This document shows positions 1 to 11,260 of a DNA stretch of 64,000 nucleotides, one piece after another. The notes beneath the pieces are model-generated. The model was not told the DNA's origin. It saw only the letters and a list, made by a program, of their open reading frames with translations, and ran no database searches. Location: contig NW_019773513.1 of NCBI RefSeq assembly GCF_001039355.2, forward strand, positions 459,047 through 523,046, read 5' to 3'. This stretch comes from Lingula anatina (taxonomy: Eukaryota > Brachiopoda > Lingulata > Lingulida > Lingulidae). The position numbers and the translations under genes were made by a program. Each line of letters starts with the position of its first letter. The stretch's first letter is position 1.

Positions 1-1300
1 CGTGCTGAATGTTACGGCTTCTTTCGCTGAGATCGAAATGACCGCCGACCAGTATCTGGGCCCTGCTGGGTATTTTTTTTTGTGTTACGGAAGGACATTT
101 GACACTTCAAATGGAAATATTTAAAAAAGTAAAAAAGTTACAAGGTCCATTTTTTGTATGTTCATTCCTCTATATATAAGTTATAATTAGGCAAAAAACA
201 AGGTTAAAAAAATTATGGTTACGAAAAAATTATAATAAATAGTTAGCGTCTCGGAAGGACGTGAAATGGACATGGAATTTTAACTTTCAACTTCAACAGC
301 AAAATTCTGCTCTGTCTGTGGAGATATTTTTAAAGTCAAACCAAAATATGAATATTTGATTATTTTACTTTCTAAATATGTAAAAAAAATTTTTTTTGGA
401 AAAAAAATATAAATTTGAAAATTTTGCATATAAAAAAATCAAGTAGACGTTACAGAAGGACGCGTCTCGGAAGGACGTTTTGTCCATAGCTAAATAAAAT
501 GTAAAAGAAGGCCAAAAATAATATTTTATGAATACATACCAGCATAAGTTTGATGAATAATATCAAAGGTAAACATGTCTTTCCATGGTAGTATGTTTCA
601 TCTTCAAACATGCTATAATTTTTGACTATAATATAAGTCCTCATCTGCTCTCATCATCTTTAAATAATATTGGGACATTTAAGAGAAAATCTTACCAAAT
701 TTATTAATTATAAATATAATCAATTGTCTAAATTATAATAACTTCAAAATTATTCATTCAAATGGAATGTTTCTCAGTTTAAAAATGCTTCTATATATAA
801 TAATTGTGCATTTTAAGTTCAAGATTATCTTGAAAGACATTAGGGTTTAGGGCTCATTGGTCACATGACCTGTTATTGTCCAATCAAAATGCCTCATATG
901 TGCTAGGTGTCATGTTTAATGCTTATAAATTTGGATTTAATTTTTTCTAAGCAAAAATGTTTTCCTATTTTGTTGGCCCCTATCATGGTTGAGGAGAATA
1001 TACGCAGTTATAAGTTTGTAGCCTTTGTAGTTACTGAGAAAACTTAAAAAATAGGTACCAAAATCGTTACGGAAGGACAAATTGATATTAATTAATCCAT
1101 AATTTTATAATGAAATATTTTTTAATCTTATGCACTAGACTTAATGTAAGAAATAAGTTATATTTAATGTATTTAGCCTTTATTGTTTAAAATGATCACT
1201 ATTATGAAAACTATATCAAAAATAAAAATGTCCTTCCATAACACTAATTTATAAGTTTTCCAGATAAAAGTGTCAATAAAATCATAATTAATCAACAAAA
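1..1300. other. AT-rich intergenic sequence with a recurring GGAAGGAC motif
   Basis: No coding region is supported here. A short core reading roughly TTACGGAAGGAC or TCTCGGAAGGAC recurs near positions 86, 247, 452, 465 and 1065, and as its reverse complement near 1226. Variable AT-rich sequence lies between the copies. The first 70 bases resemble part of the repeat fragment at about 1480-1560. Confidence 0.5.
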
Positions 1301-1420
1301 CCTAAAATTTCTTTTGGATTCTGGTGTCTTATGGTGTCTGGTTTCAGGAATGATAAGTTTTATAAGTACATGTAGGATTCTTTTTTTAAATTTTGAGGTC
1401 TGCGGACCAAATACCACGGA

Positions 1421-1640
1421 ATGGCCCATCTACGGCGCACAGGTACATGTTGCCTTCACCGCAAAAGCAGGGCAGGGTGTAAGGTCTCTAGTCACCGTTC
1501 GCTGAGACCGAGGCGACCGCCGGTCGGTGTCCACAAAGCACACGTAGCAATCTCCGCGGGAGACGTGACGGGGAGGCGTAAGGGTGATGGTCTTCAAGAC
1601 CCGTTGTCTACATTAGAGCGGGGTCTTCCTTTGCTGTTTG
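1421..1640. repeat. GC-richer dispersed repeat fragment
   Basis: This GC-richer island resembles sequence at 15285-15400 and at 1-70; shared stretches include a 'TTTACCGC...GCAGGGTGT' block and a 'CTGAGACCG' block. An open frame runs 1421-2026, but the other copies keep neither its frame nor its stops, so I treat it as repeat DNA. It could instead be a decayed exon of an unidentified gene. Confidence 0.4.
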
Positions 1641-1689
1641 GAGTGTTTATTTTAATTGTATTGAATTATTCAAAAAACATTCTGATGCA

Positions 1690-1900
1690 CAGAAACCAGT
1701 GTCTTACAAAAACGAATCTGGCAAATAGAAACTCGTTTCCTTTTCTAAAACGATTCTGGCAACTAAAATCTGTCGTGGTAGTTGAATTACAAATAACACA
1801 ATACCACAGTAAATTATTTGCAAAGACAACTAATAGTGCGTACAATGCATCTATTGAAATCCTGAATTATATTAGTATAAATAATAACTATTTTTGGAGT
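1690..1900. repeat. Dispersed repeat module shared with 10.0 kb and 15.8 kb
   Basis: The stretch holds the 'aacgattctggcaac' unit followed by a segment resembling 10005-10100 and 15830-15960 (shared blocks around 'attatttgcaaag' and 'gtacaatgcatctattgaaat'). These modules surround the actinoporin-like cluster and are probably pieces of one unclassified element. Confidence 0.45.
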
Positions 1901-2089
1901 TCTCACATTGAACAGGTGATTTTAGAGGCAAAATGCGTCAAAAAGTTCATTTCTGATAAGAAATTTGAGCAAGGGTCATTCTTCAGGTCGGTAATTTCAC
2001 TTTTTTTGGAAACGCATATACAGTAACTGTAGTGACCATCTGCATGTTGTACGGTTAGCCGAAGACGTGTACATACGGCAGAAAATTTC

Positions 2090-2205
2090 TGATACACACA
2101 CTGGACAACAGAAGTGTCACCCCCTGAATCAGAGTTATCAAAGTTATAATGTCTGGTTTACTTATAATGTGACCAATGAGTATAAAACCGCTGTTCCATG
2201 GTGTA
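2090..2205. mobile_element. Solo terminal fragment of a Tc1-like element
   Basis: Sequence starting 'tacacacactggacaa' is clearly homologous to the left end of the larger Tc1/mariner-like element at 22797, including the shared 'gaagtgtcacccc' and 'cttataatgtga' blocks. No transposase remains here, so it is a decayed or solo end. Confidence 0.6.
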
Positions 2206-3620
2206 GAACAGTTTCATTAGCTATTTTATTGTAATAGACTTGTGAGAATTCTTTTGTCTATAGCTACTTATATTTGTCTGATCTTACCATCCAATATATC
2301 ATCTACTTGCAGTCATACTTCATCAGGGAATGAGGTTGTAACGTATGACAACCTATCACCCCTTCTGGTGTGCTATTTGGTCAGATCCCCCCCCCCCTTG
2401 CCTGCCCCTCCCTACCCAACCTTTAACCTACCACTCCTAAGGGAGTGATTAAACATTTTTATCTGCAATAATACAACTGTACACTAAAGAAAGCTTGGAA
2501 TTTGTAAATTTATAAATTTCATTTGCTGTGACAATTTTTATGAGCGACAGTGTATGTATGACAAATAATGCATTGTTACCCCCTAGGCTCGATCGTGGGC
2601 AGGGCATTATTAAGTACGTACACTGCTTTATTTCGTAAGTACACGAAAGCGTGTGGCCTGTTTTTGTGCAAATATTACCCTTAATTTTTATCAGTCATGT
2701 CATTTACAAGGATAAGTCATAAAAGTATTTGAAATGTTTTGGATAAATATTTAAACTGTGATAGTAAACAAGGGCGTATCAAATTAAGTTACAATTTAAA
2801 CAAACACTGATATACTAGACAAACAGAATAGTAAAATGGTTTGGATGAAGTCTTGAGAAAGCTGGTGCTATCACGTAGGCATATATATATTTTTGCACGT
2901 CCACGATACTGTGTAACAACAATGGGTTATAATCTTTGAAAGTCTGTCAAAATATTCCCATGTGTTGGATTACAATAGGGGTGCCTTCATGTGAAAGGGT
3001 ATTGATTTGTCTTATTATAACAAACAATTTTGTGTTTCCAAATATTGTTTTGTAGTTTAAACCTTCTTAATTCTTAGCCGAAAATGACGCTAAAATAGCG
3101 TTGGAACACAGATATACCAGTCTGTTATGCAGCTGTAGGGGCCTACCTTATGAAAAAGAAGTGCCCCCAGAACGATTATACATAGAACTTTCCTTTTTTA
3201 ATCTGCCGCTTATATCTTGATATGACTGATCTCTTATTGGTGAAGAGCGCCACAGATAATCAATGTTTGCACGATTTGGGAGATGGAACAATTTGCCCTC
3301 TTGCGACGCAAGATTAAACTATAGCCTTTAGCTATATTCAATCTATAAAACAACTGTTTCACCCTCTATATCCTGTCATTTGAAAACAGATTGATTCGAT
3401 GTAGATGTATCAGCATCTGAATAAATTTTACAAGTTTCTTCATGCTTCGTAAAAATATCACTAATACTAGGGTGTAGTAATTGGATTAGGAATGTTACAA
3501 TATCTCAACATATAATCCCCTAGTAAAATCGTGTCACCACTAACACATTGCGTGAAGTGATACAGAAAATCATGTCATGAGCCATGTTCTTTATTCAACT
3601 ACTAAAATTTACTACGCTAC
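2206..3620. other. Intergenic, no feature recognised
   Basis: AT-rich sequence with a poly-C tract near 2388. No homology, long frame, RNA gene or clear repeat structure was recognised on either strand. Confidence 0.4.
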
Positions 3621-3965
3621 TTAAAGCGATAATAACTCTTCGTATGAGATCTATATTTCACAATAAAAACATTGTGAATAACTCATAGAAACATAATATA
3701 TTCTGTTTTACCACAAAAATGGCAGTTATAGCTATAATTCTGCTATCTGAGTTTGTCTTTAGATCACGTGACCTCCATTGATGGCTATACTCTGTTAAAA
3801 TCTCTTAAGAGATTTTAACAAAAAACCAAACTTTTTAGAAAAAACCCAGGGACTAACTTTGAATGTAAAAATGGATTCATTAACCATTGGTAAGTATGGG
3901 AAAATTGTTGTTTACTCCAGGAAAATTCATTTTTTGGCCAAAACGAAGAGTTATTATCCCTTTAA
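3621..3965. mobile_element. MITE flanked by TTAA, piggyBac-like target
   Basis: Inverted terminal repeats 'aaagcgataataactcttcg' (from 3625) and 'cgaagagttattatcccttt' (to 3961) are flanked by TTAA at 3621-3624 and 3962-3965, the target duplicated by piggyBac-superfamily transposases. The middle carries a perfect 26-bp palindrome (about 3795-3820) centred on 'tcttaaga', close to the centre of the element. There is no open frame, so it is non-autonomous. Confidence 0.7.
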
Positions 3966-3974
3966 CTTGTAACG

Positions 3975-4110
3975 AAACTGAGGGTCCGTGTAATAGAGAG
4001 TCCGCCTTCTATTTAGTTATAATGGAGGCTTACCTGCACAAATGAATGGGAAGCGGACTCTCTATCATGGGGGACGTACTCTCTGTCACGTTACACGGGG
4101 ACGGTGATTA
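3975..4110. repeat. Short imperfect inverted repeat
   Basis: 'gtccgtgtaatagagagtccgcc' near 3985 is partly mirrored by 'cggactctctatcatggggg' near 4055 and by 'ctctctgtcacgttacacgggga' near 4080. This looks like another small foldback element directly beside the TTAA-flanked MITE. Confidence 0.4.
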
Positions 4111-4856
4111 TGATTATTTTTTGAGATGTTGATTCAGGCCATTTAAATGCCATTTTATGTTTTAAATATTGCAATTGTCTTCTACAAGAAGCAACGCATG
4201 CTCTCAGAGTGCGTTTTAGATCCTATTTTTGTCACTTAAAGGTGGGGCTGTAGGGTGGAGATTTTATCTTAAAATAAGGACCTACAAGTGGTACATGTAG
4301 TCTACATGTAGCTATTGGAACACAAACACCAACGGGGTTGCAGTCTCATCGTATGCAATTTTCATTCACCATGTCGTGGCTGGCACAAATTGTTTGTCCT
4401 AATCTTTATTAATTCATCTTCGTATATGATAGTGAACATATAAGTACAAAATGTACTAAAATGTATATAATTAACTCGTCTCCCTAAAACGCTGTGCACT
4501 AATATGGTATATGGCTGTCGTACTTAAGGGGTATACCCACTTTACTATTGCACCCGTCACATATATTCCTTTTCGTTGTACAAATTAATTTTTAACATTT
4601 GAATTTTTCTCGGCCATTTATGTTATCTACACTTAACGGTTACCTGAAAGGCCTAATTAAAATGGATGTCTATTCCGCAACATAATGCATATTGCAATGA
4701 AGAGTTTGTGCTTTTATGTATCATTCCCTACTTTTACTGGTTATCATTTTTTATGAAACATATCTTCATGATGAAATAAATAAATATTAATAGAGCAATA
4801 AACGATGAGAAGAAAACCTTTGGCGGTTTGTGTTGTTTAATTATCATATTTTAATT
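4111..4856. other. Intergenic, no feature recognised
   Basis: AT-rich sequence without a supportable frame or repeat. Confidence 0.35.
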
Positions 4857-5245
4857 CAATAAGATACGACAACAATGATAGTAGGTAAGAAGTGCTTGTG
4901 ATGATTATATTGGCACGCGTGGACATTGTTCCTAGCCACTTAAAGGTATTACCTTGTCGCCACAACAAACAAGTTTCTTTATGTATTGTCAGTGAGATGC
5001 AATAACAATGATAATATTCAAGTAGGTCTTGTGCTGATTATGATTATAGGGACACGCGTATAGACATTGTCCCTAGACACTTAAGGTTTTACCTTGTCGC
5101 CACAACAAACAAATTTTAATGCACATGCAGTCAGTAAGATACGACAACAATAATAATATAATGTGCTGATTAGAGTGACACACACAGGCACTGTTCTTAA
5201 CCACTTATAGGTATTATCCTGTCGCCGCAGCAAACAATAGCCCTA
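4857..5245. repeat. Tandem array, three diverged units of about 130 bp
   Basis: Three consecutive units begin near 4857, 4990 and 5129 with variants of 'agatacgacaacaatgataat' and end near 4975, 5110 and 5235 with variants of 'ttaccttgtcgccacaacaa'. The units differ by substitutions and small indels, so the array is old. Confidence 0.65.
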
Positions 5246-5529
5246 ATGATCTTCTAGCTCATATGTCCTGTTGATGCACCAGCCTACGCCAATTTTATTG
5301 CAGTCGCTTGCAACCTTACGGCGACATGTTTTGAATGCCTTCGACCGGTAGACAGAATGGATATGAAAAACGACACTAACTTCTGGTTGCCGGTGTAACA
5401 GCAATGGAAGTCCGCTAAACCGTAGTCCGCTTCTCATTACTTTGTACAGGACACATTCGTCCCATATACCAACCACAATACCCCAACTAACCCTAACCTG
5501 TACTAATCATATGGGAGCCCGGACATCCA

Positions 5530-6600
5530 TTCCTAGGACTTGCATTTCTGTTACACCGGGTTTACTTTTGAAAAACGAAATTGAAAACTAGACACTCACT
5601 TCAGCGTTCTGTAAACTTCGTGGTCTTAGATTGTGAGTTGCATACTTCCGGTGAGTTTCAAAACACGGATAAGTTTTACATCCCGGTTTCTACAGATATG
5701 AGTAGAAATGATGATGATGAAAAAATACAATCTTTTGCGTTACAATTATACTCTGATTCAAATTTGGTCGAAAGCGGGCAAAATTCATGGTCTCAGATTG
5801 TGAGTTGGGCACTCCCAGTGAGTATCAAAACGCGGATTAATCTTAATTTTTTTACACATTTGAGCAGTGTCGGGAAACTCAAATCAAGATCCGCCTAATA
5901 CATCCGTTTAGCGTTATGGAGATTACCGAGCTTTTGGAGAAGCTCCGATAAATCAGTATGGAGATTGGAAGTAGGTCAACCGAAAAAACAAACCGCGTTG
6001 TAAAAAAAAAGATGAAAAATGACAAATACAAAAGCTAACAAATGGTTAAAGTTTGCATTTAGTCTTATTTTTTTCAAATGAGATAGGCTTGTGTTTGCAG
6101 ATATTAATTTATACCTTAAATTCTATGACATAAAAACTTAAATGATCAAATACAAAATATGAGGGAAAAAAGTAGATTTTCATTTTCTTTTCGGTTAAAA
6201 TGATCTTTGAATCAATTTCTTATAAATGCCATATTCCGAAAATTAAAATGTACATCCAAGCGTTCCAATATTCAAAATAATTGCAATACTAGTGGTATAA
6301 AAAGCAAAAACAATGTGTTCCATGCCCTTGTAATGGAGAAACCTGTCTATACAGCTATGAGAATAAAGCTAAAAGCACACCGCTATTTAAATAATTACCT
6401 TCGTAACATATCGCATCATTGAATTTTGTTGTATCTGTTTGCTTTAGCCTCAAAAGCATAAAAATCTATCCCAAACCATTGTTCTGGAGAAACAAAATCG
6501 ATTCAACTGAAGGTCCATATAGAATGCATACTGCAATTTGAAAATAACCTTCAAAGAAAAAAATTATATTAAACCAGTTTGCGTTTTATTTATAATTTGA
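5530..6600. repeat. 3' flank of the first actinoporin-like gene, copy 1 of a segmental duplication
   Basis: The order of sequence blocks matches 11230-12245, downstream of the second actinoporin-like gene. The matching blocks are 'gaaaactagacac', 'tctcagattgt', a 'ttccatgcc(c/a)ttgt' segment and 'gcaatttgaaaat'. Within the flank a unit of roughly 130 bp is itself loosely repeated (near 6310 and 6460; also near 11870, 11920 and 12075). A TTTATT near 6585, AATAAA on the minus strand, lies about 50 bp past the stop of the gene and is a plausible polyadenylation signal. Confidence 0.6.
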
Positions 6601-6638
6601 AAAATAAACCTGGCTCTATCAAATTTAAGGGCAACATC

Positions 6639-7933
6639 TCAGGGAATACCGTAGAACATTGAAAGAAGGGTTGAAAAAAACACGTGCGTCCATATTACTG
6701 GAAATAAGAAGAGAGTGTTAGCGTTGGAGATGGTCTGGCAGCACCCACAGTTTGGTAAATCACCAGGCTCACATCCCAGTGGGTCGACGATACTTTCATT
6801 AGCGGTTTGATTGGCCACGACTAAGACAGTCTTGTCAATGGTATCCTGGCAATCATAGACGTCAACTTGCATCGTAGCCTTCTCGTGGTCAGTCATGACG
6901 ACAGACACTTTGTAACCGCATTCTAGACGCACGTCATACTGAATGGTGTCGTCTGCTTTCAAGGGATAAAAGTCGTCTACGGTCTTCATACTGCTGTGTA
7001 GGTTTACCTTGACGTCCGAGTATTTGGCTTCAAATCTGAATATTCTGGCGTTGTAGGTGTTTGGTGGTACCACGTGGTATAATATAGTTACATAAAGGTC
7101 CGTTCCCTCGATATTGTATACCAGTGATCCTTCAGGCTTTCCATCTTCACTGGCTTGATCAAACTCGAGGACAGTGGCTTCCCCTGGGCCGATTCTCTCT
7201 GGTGGAACTGCTTTCATTTTTGATTCTTTAGTATACACTACCGGATTCACCAAGGCTTTTGTGTCCAGGAAATTACGTATGGCCACAATACTAGTGCAAG
7301 TAGCGGCCTCCTGACAACATGAAATTTGAAGAAAAAACTCAATGTAACAGAATCGAAGTTAACGAGCACGTGCGAATTCAGGACTCTGCCTATGAAAGGG
7401 AGGGGGGTTGTGTGCACAAAGATAAAAAATATTGCATTTCATGATCGCAAAGACAAGAAGAAGAGGGAAATTCTTTTGTCACGTGTCCTCCGCTTATGTT
7501 TGTTAGATGGGGGGGGGGGGGGTTGCCTGGTGGAGTGACGGGGAAAGATGGTATGTGTCTGCTGTGCCTTTTTGATCCGCCATTGAAAAAAAAATAACTG
7601 TATAAAATTGACAGCGATATACATGTTTATTGTATCTCATTTTCAAAAGGGAAGGTAATCTTCACTCCAGCACAACCATCTTAATGTTTCTTTATTTTAT
7701 GAAATTGTTAAACAATTATTGAAAAGTAAATGAAATTAATGACGATATTGTCGATGGATGATATAAATATCTGGCAATAAATGGTATTAAAATAGACTTT
7801 CGTAAATGATTTTTAAATGAGACTACTATATTTTGTGTCCAGGAAATTACGTATGGTCATAATACTAGTGCGAGTATATATATTGAAAGTAAAAGTGTTT
7901 TTCCTGTATACACACACAAACACACACACACAT

Positions 7934-7998
<65 letters not shown>

Positions 7999-8291
7999 CA
8001 GAGAGAGAGACTCAAACAAACACTTACGGGTAAAAGACTACGTATGTCGTTATAAAAATCATACGCTTGCTTTCCATATTCAAAGACCACGCCAAGAACC
8101 GTTGCGTCCCTCCTAGCTTGTAAATTGGTGTCGCCTTTTGGCAGAGTGTCTTCCGATTTTTTCTCTATTGTAAAGAGATCGGGAGAATTTATGTCCACCG
8201 CATCACCAGATAAAATATCGTCAGCAGTGGCTACGCTGTACTGGATGAAAAGCAAAACAGAAATGACCTTGGATATCATCCTGAAACCCAT
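6639..8291 (-). CDS. Actinoporin-like (anemone cytotoxin family) protein with predicted GPI-anchor tail, copy 1
   Basis: Two exons, 8291-8028 and 7310-6639, meet at a phase-0 GT-AG intron and give a predicted 311 residues. Exon 1 encodes a signal peptide (about residues 1-23), an acidic pro-region ending near an Arg-Arg pair, then a segment that could form an amphipathic helix, as in pore-forming actinoporins. Exon 2 carries the beta-sandwich domain, recognised by the spacing of its Asn-Pro, Tyr-Thr, Pro-Gly and Gly-Ser-Leu-Val-Tyr elements. The aromatic lipid-headgroup loop of the anemone proteins looks short here. After the domain comes a Cys-rich segment including Cys-Gly-Cys-Cys. A hydrophobic C-terminus with almost no residues after it suggests GPI attachment. 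Family assignment is by eye; membrane activity is not shown. A second in-frame Met lies three codons after the chosen start. Confidence 0.72.
7326..7560. repeat. Conserved intron segment with poly-G tract
   Basis: This part of the intron resembles 13020-13170 in the second gene and, inverted, 14806-15010 in the pseudogene. All three contain a long G/C homopolymer (7510-7522; 14935-14946 as C; a G-rich stretch near 13145). It shows that the three loci share intron ancestry as well as exons. Confidence 0.6.
7831..7895 (-). pseudogene. Truncated duplicate of actinoporin-like exon 2 start
   Basis: The complement of this stretch repeats the first part of exon 2 (the region encoding Ile-Arg-Asn-Phe and about four following residues), then breaks off. 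The intron acceptor AG seen at the true exon 2 is changed to AA here. It lies in the intron between the real exons and next to the long CA/TA/GA tract. It is an abortive exon copy, not a usable alternative exon. Confidence 0.7.
7909..8010. repeat. Compound microsatellite (CA)n(TA)n(GA)n
   Basis: Simple repeat inside the intron, starting just after the splice donor of exon 1. The second gene has a GA-only version at the same relative place (13506-13538). Confidence 0.9.
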
Positions 8292-9245
8292 GCTGGACAA
8301 ATTTAAACTGACCGCACCTTTCTTTCCGTTTGTCTCGGTAAGTATATGCAGCTTGTCTGGAGAGACTTGATGAAGTGACTCCCAATTGATCCGCTTCCTG
8401 CTTTTGTGCAAAATAAGGATTATCACTAAAGATATAATTTTATCTACGTTTTGTGATATCTATACTCTTTGTGGTGATAATCTTCTTGCTACTCATCCTC
8501 GGACCCGAATTTTGGTACACTCGATTCTCACACATATGATACGTACGCCTTATCTATGGCAAGCCAAAGGGGAAATAATTGCAGAACATGTTTATCACAG
8601 CCCAGAACCAATAAATAGTATTCAGAAATATGATTTCAATGCCAAAAATGAGAAAAATTATCATGAACAATGCTCTCAGTGACATGGGGTCCCTTAATTA
8701 TTTTTTGTGTTTTATATGCCGCGTGATAATTTATTGGTGCGTTTTCTACGTACCATGTACACTGTAAAAGGTGTCAGTGAACGTATAACCACCTGTGTGG
8801 CTGTCAAATTACTACCATGGTAAAAGTAGGGAATCTCACAAACCAAGGTTTCGTTCCCAATGACGGGGTTTCTCGTTGAATGCAATCATGTCAACGGGTT
8901 AAAAAGCCTCCTCTAATTTCGAAAGTACGCATTATATCACCAGCTTTTCTGCATTCAGCGTCAGGGGGAATTATGTTTATTTCCCAAACAGTCTCGGACA
9001 TCGGCCCACACCTGGCCAGCGCTGGCATAGATAGCAGTTATGCCCGGCCAAAACAAAAATGTGCTTATTTCATTAATTACAAAAAACAATCAAGAATGAA
9101 CAGATATATAATATGTGCCAAGTATCTAAAAATTTATGCGATTTATGATTAACAATGCCTAACATTAGTGGGCTTTGTAAATGAAAAAAAATTAAAAGTA
9201 ATAAGAAATAAATAAATAAAAGCATCTGCACTGATTACCAGTTAG
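8292..9245. other. 5' flank of the first actinoporin-like gene
   Basis: About 8292-8530 resembles 13807-14060 upstream of the second gene and, inverted, 14560-14780 upstream of the pseudogene, so promoter or 5' UTR sequence was duplicated with the genes. No TATA box could be fixed by eye. From about 8540 to 9245 nothing is recognised. Confidence 0.45.
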
Positions 9246-9246
9246 G

Positions 9247-9745
9247 GCCACAATTTTATTTAAGGTTTTAGTTTTTACACATGCTGCTTTTTATAATCTA
9301 GCTCCACCATATATAACTGATCTAGTCAAACATTATAGCCCTCAAAGATCCCTGAGGTCTGGTGACAAACTTTTACTGAAAGTTCCAAAATCAAGGTTAA
9401 AATGGTATGGTGACATATCATTTTGTGTAGCTGCACCAGTAGAGTGGAATAAGTTGCCAATTTTTATTAGACAAATAGAATCACAAGAATCTTTTAAAAA
9501 GGAATTAAAAACTCATATCTTTAAGACATTTTATTCATGAATCTTAAATTTTACAATTTTAAAGAAACCTTGGATTTTTTTACTTTTAATTACTGTTTAT
9601 TACAATTAAGTTAGTTTAGCTCTTATTTATATAAAATATATCTTAACCGTTTTTATCTATAAACTTCTTTGCATTTTATGTTGTACAGTCTGTTGAACAT
9701 TTTATGGATTTTAGACTTGAAATAAATATATTATTATTATTATTA
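9247..9745 (+). mobile_element. 5'-truncated non-LTR retrotransposon (LINE), RT C-terminal tail and 3' end
   Basis: The frame that includes GCT at 9286 and ends with TGA at 9538-9540 encodes the typical C-terminal tail of LINE reverse transcriptases. Landmarks are 'NLAPPYITDLV', 'RSLRSGDKLLL', 'YGDISFCVAAPVEWNKLP' and 'SFKKELKTHIF'. A 3' UTR of about 200 bp follows, ending in AATAAATATA and a short (TTA)n run (to about 9745), as in CR1/L2/Jockey-like 3' ends. The catalytic domain is absent, so the copy is dead on arrival. The last-exon region has no internal stop, which implies fairly recent insertion. Confidence 0.85.
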
Positions 9746-10690
9746 ACGCTCGTGGTGCAGGTTTCCATGAATCAAACCCTGTTCACAAATTCTGTAGAAA
9801 TTAATACACCCCTAGACCATCATTAATGTGAGTTGTCAGCCCCCCCTTTACTGCACATAATAATTTATGCGACCCTGGCAGAAGGTAAATAATATCCATA
9901 TTATTGCAATGTGTTTGCTTTTATGTGTTGAACCCGGTTTCACTATGAATGTATGGTCACATCTGCATCTGAATTCATTAAGCTTCGCAAAAAATAACAT
10001 AAATAAGTGGGTGTGGTAAGTGGATTACGAATAACACAAAATCCCAGTTAATTATTTGGAAAGCCAATTTCCGGATCTGCATAATTAGAAAATGGTGCCT
10101 TCGATTCGTGTACATATTATTTCTACAAATATAATCTTTCTATAATATTCCCAAAATGGCAAAAGAAAAAATGTTATCTCACTGGTTTGCTAGAAAAAAA
10201 CGTTTTTTTTTCTCTGAGCCCACGCCTTTATTCCCGTTCACCTCCAGCTAAAAACGACCACTCAGCTTTGCGTTTTATTCTACTTCCGGCACAATCCTTT
10301 CTCCTCCGGTACCCTCTATTGCGATCCCTAAACCCGCCTGTCAGTTATATTCTCCCTTCCAAAAGTGTCACATCTAAAGCAATGGATAAACTGATACAGA
10401 AAATCATGTCATAAACCAATGTTCCTCTTTCAAATTCTTAAGGGATTTTTTTCGCAAAAACTTACCAATTGTACAACCAATGAATAAAAACTAACCAAAT
10501 TTAATAGGGGAGTAAAAATTAGGTTCTCATTGATGCAGAGGGGCAGAATTTCCATAGTAGTAATGGTAATGAGAGGAATTAAGAACTCAAAAACCGGGTT
10601 CCCTGGTCGCGATAGCCAGTTGCCTCTTCCTCTGTCTTCTCCTGTTCCCCTCGGCAAAAATGATTCTAATTTCTCAGAGTCAGGATCGTC
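9746..10690. other. Repeat-rich intergenic sequence
   Basis: 9845-10110 resembles 15690-15960 (shared blocks such as 'ataatatccatattattg' and 'tgtttgcttttatgtgttga'). From about 10610 copies of the 'ttgcctcttcc...cctcggcaaaa' and 'ttctcagagtcagg' units begin. A 10187-10414 open frame is not supported as a gene. Confidence 0.4.
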
Positions 10691-10692
10691 TT

Positions 10693-11013
10693 TAAAAATG
10701 GCACTAGTTTCTGGCTTCCAGAATCCTTTTTACAAACGGACTTAGTTTCTAATTGCCAGGTTCTCTTTTTCTAGAGCGACATTGGTATTTGAAAATCAGA
10801 ATAGTTTTTGAAAAATTCAACTAAAATCAATAGTGAAACAGCAAAGTGAGACCTCCTCACTTTGCTGTTTCACTATTGATTTTAGTTGAATTTTTCAAAA
10901 ACTATTCTGATTTTCAAATACCAATGTCGCTCTAGAAAAAGAGAACCTGGCAATTAGAAACTAAGTCCGTTTGTAAAAAGGATTCTGGAAGCCAGAAACT
11001 AGTGCCATTTTTA
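10693..11013. repeat. Perfect 158-bp inverted repeat with 5-bp spacer
   Basis: Left arm 10693-10850 and right arm 10856-11013 are exact reverse complements, separated by ACCTC. I compared the arms base by base and found no mismatch. The arms consist of the dispersed 'ttgccag...' units. Because the flanks also contain those units in direct order, the palindrome may be a fold-back duplication, or a cloning or assembly artefact. Confidence 0.95.
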
Positions 11014-11029
11014 CGTAATGTAGACGACG

Positions 11030-11260
11030 TGCCTTAGTTCCTAATTACCTGTCCCCTCCCCCACTGTCTTCTCTTGTTTCCCTCGGCAAAAGCGATTCTA
11101 GTTTCTCAGTGTCAGAATCCTTTTAAAAATATTACACTAATTTCTCGTTGCCAGAATCGTTTTTTTAAACGATACTAGTTTCCTTTTGCCAGAACGGTTA
11201 TGAAAAACGGTACCTGTTTCGGTTGCCGGGTTCATTTTTGAAAACCAAATTGGAAACTAG
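11030..11260. repeat. Iterated short dispersed repeat units
   Basis: Consecutive variants of 'tagtttctcgttgccagaatcg' followed by 'tttttnaaacga' occur here. Related units lie at 1690-1760, 5540-5600, 10560-10760, 15165-15230 and 15540-15690, on both strands. Each unit holds a small internal palindrome of the type CGTTTTT-n-AAAAACG. Confidence 0.6.

Noticed and set aside
1421-2026. 201-codon open frame on the plus strand
   Set aside because: It spans two different dispersed repeats, and the related copies at 1-70 and 15285-15400 do not keep the frame.
7813-8019. Minus-strand frame through the CA/GA tract
   Set aside because: Low-complexity translation (Ser-Leu, Cys-Val runs) running off the end of an actinoporin-like exon.
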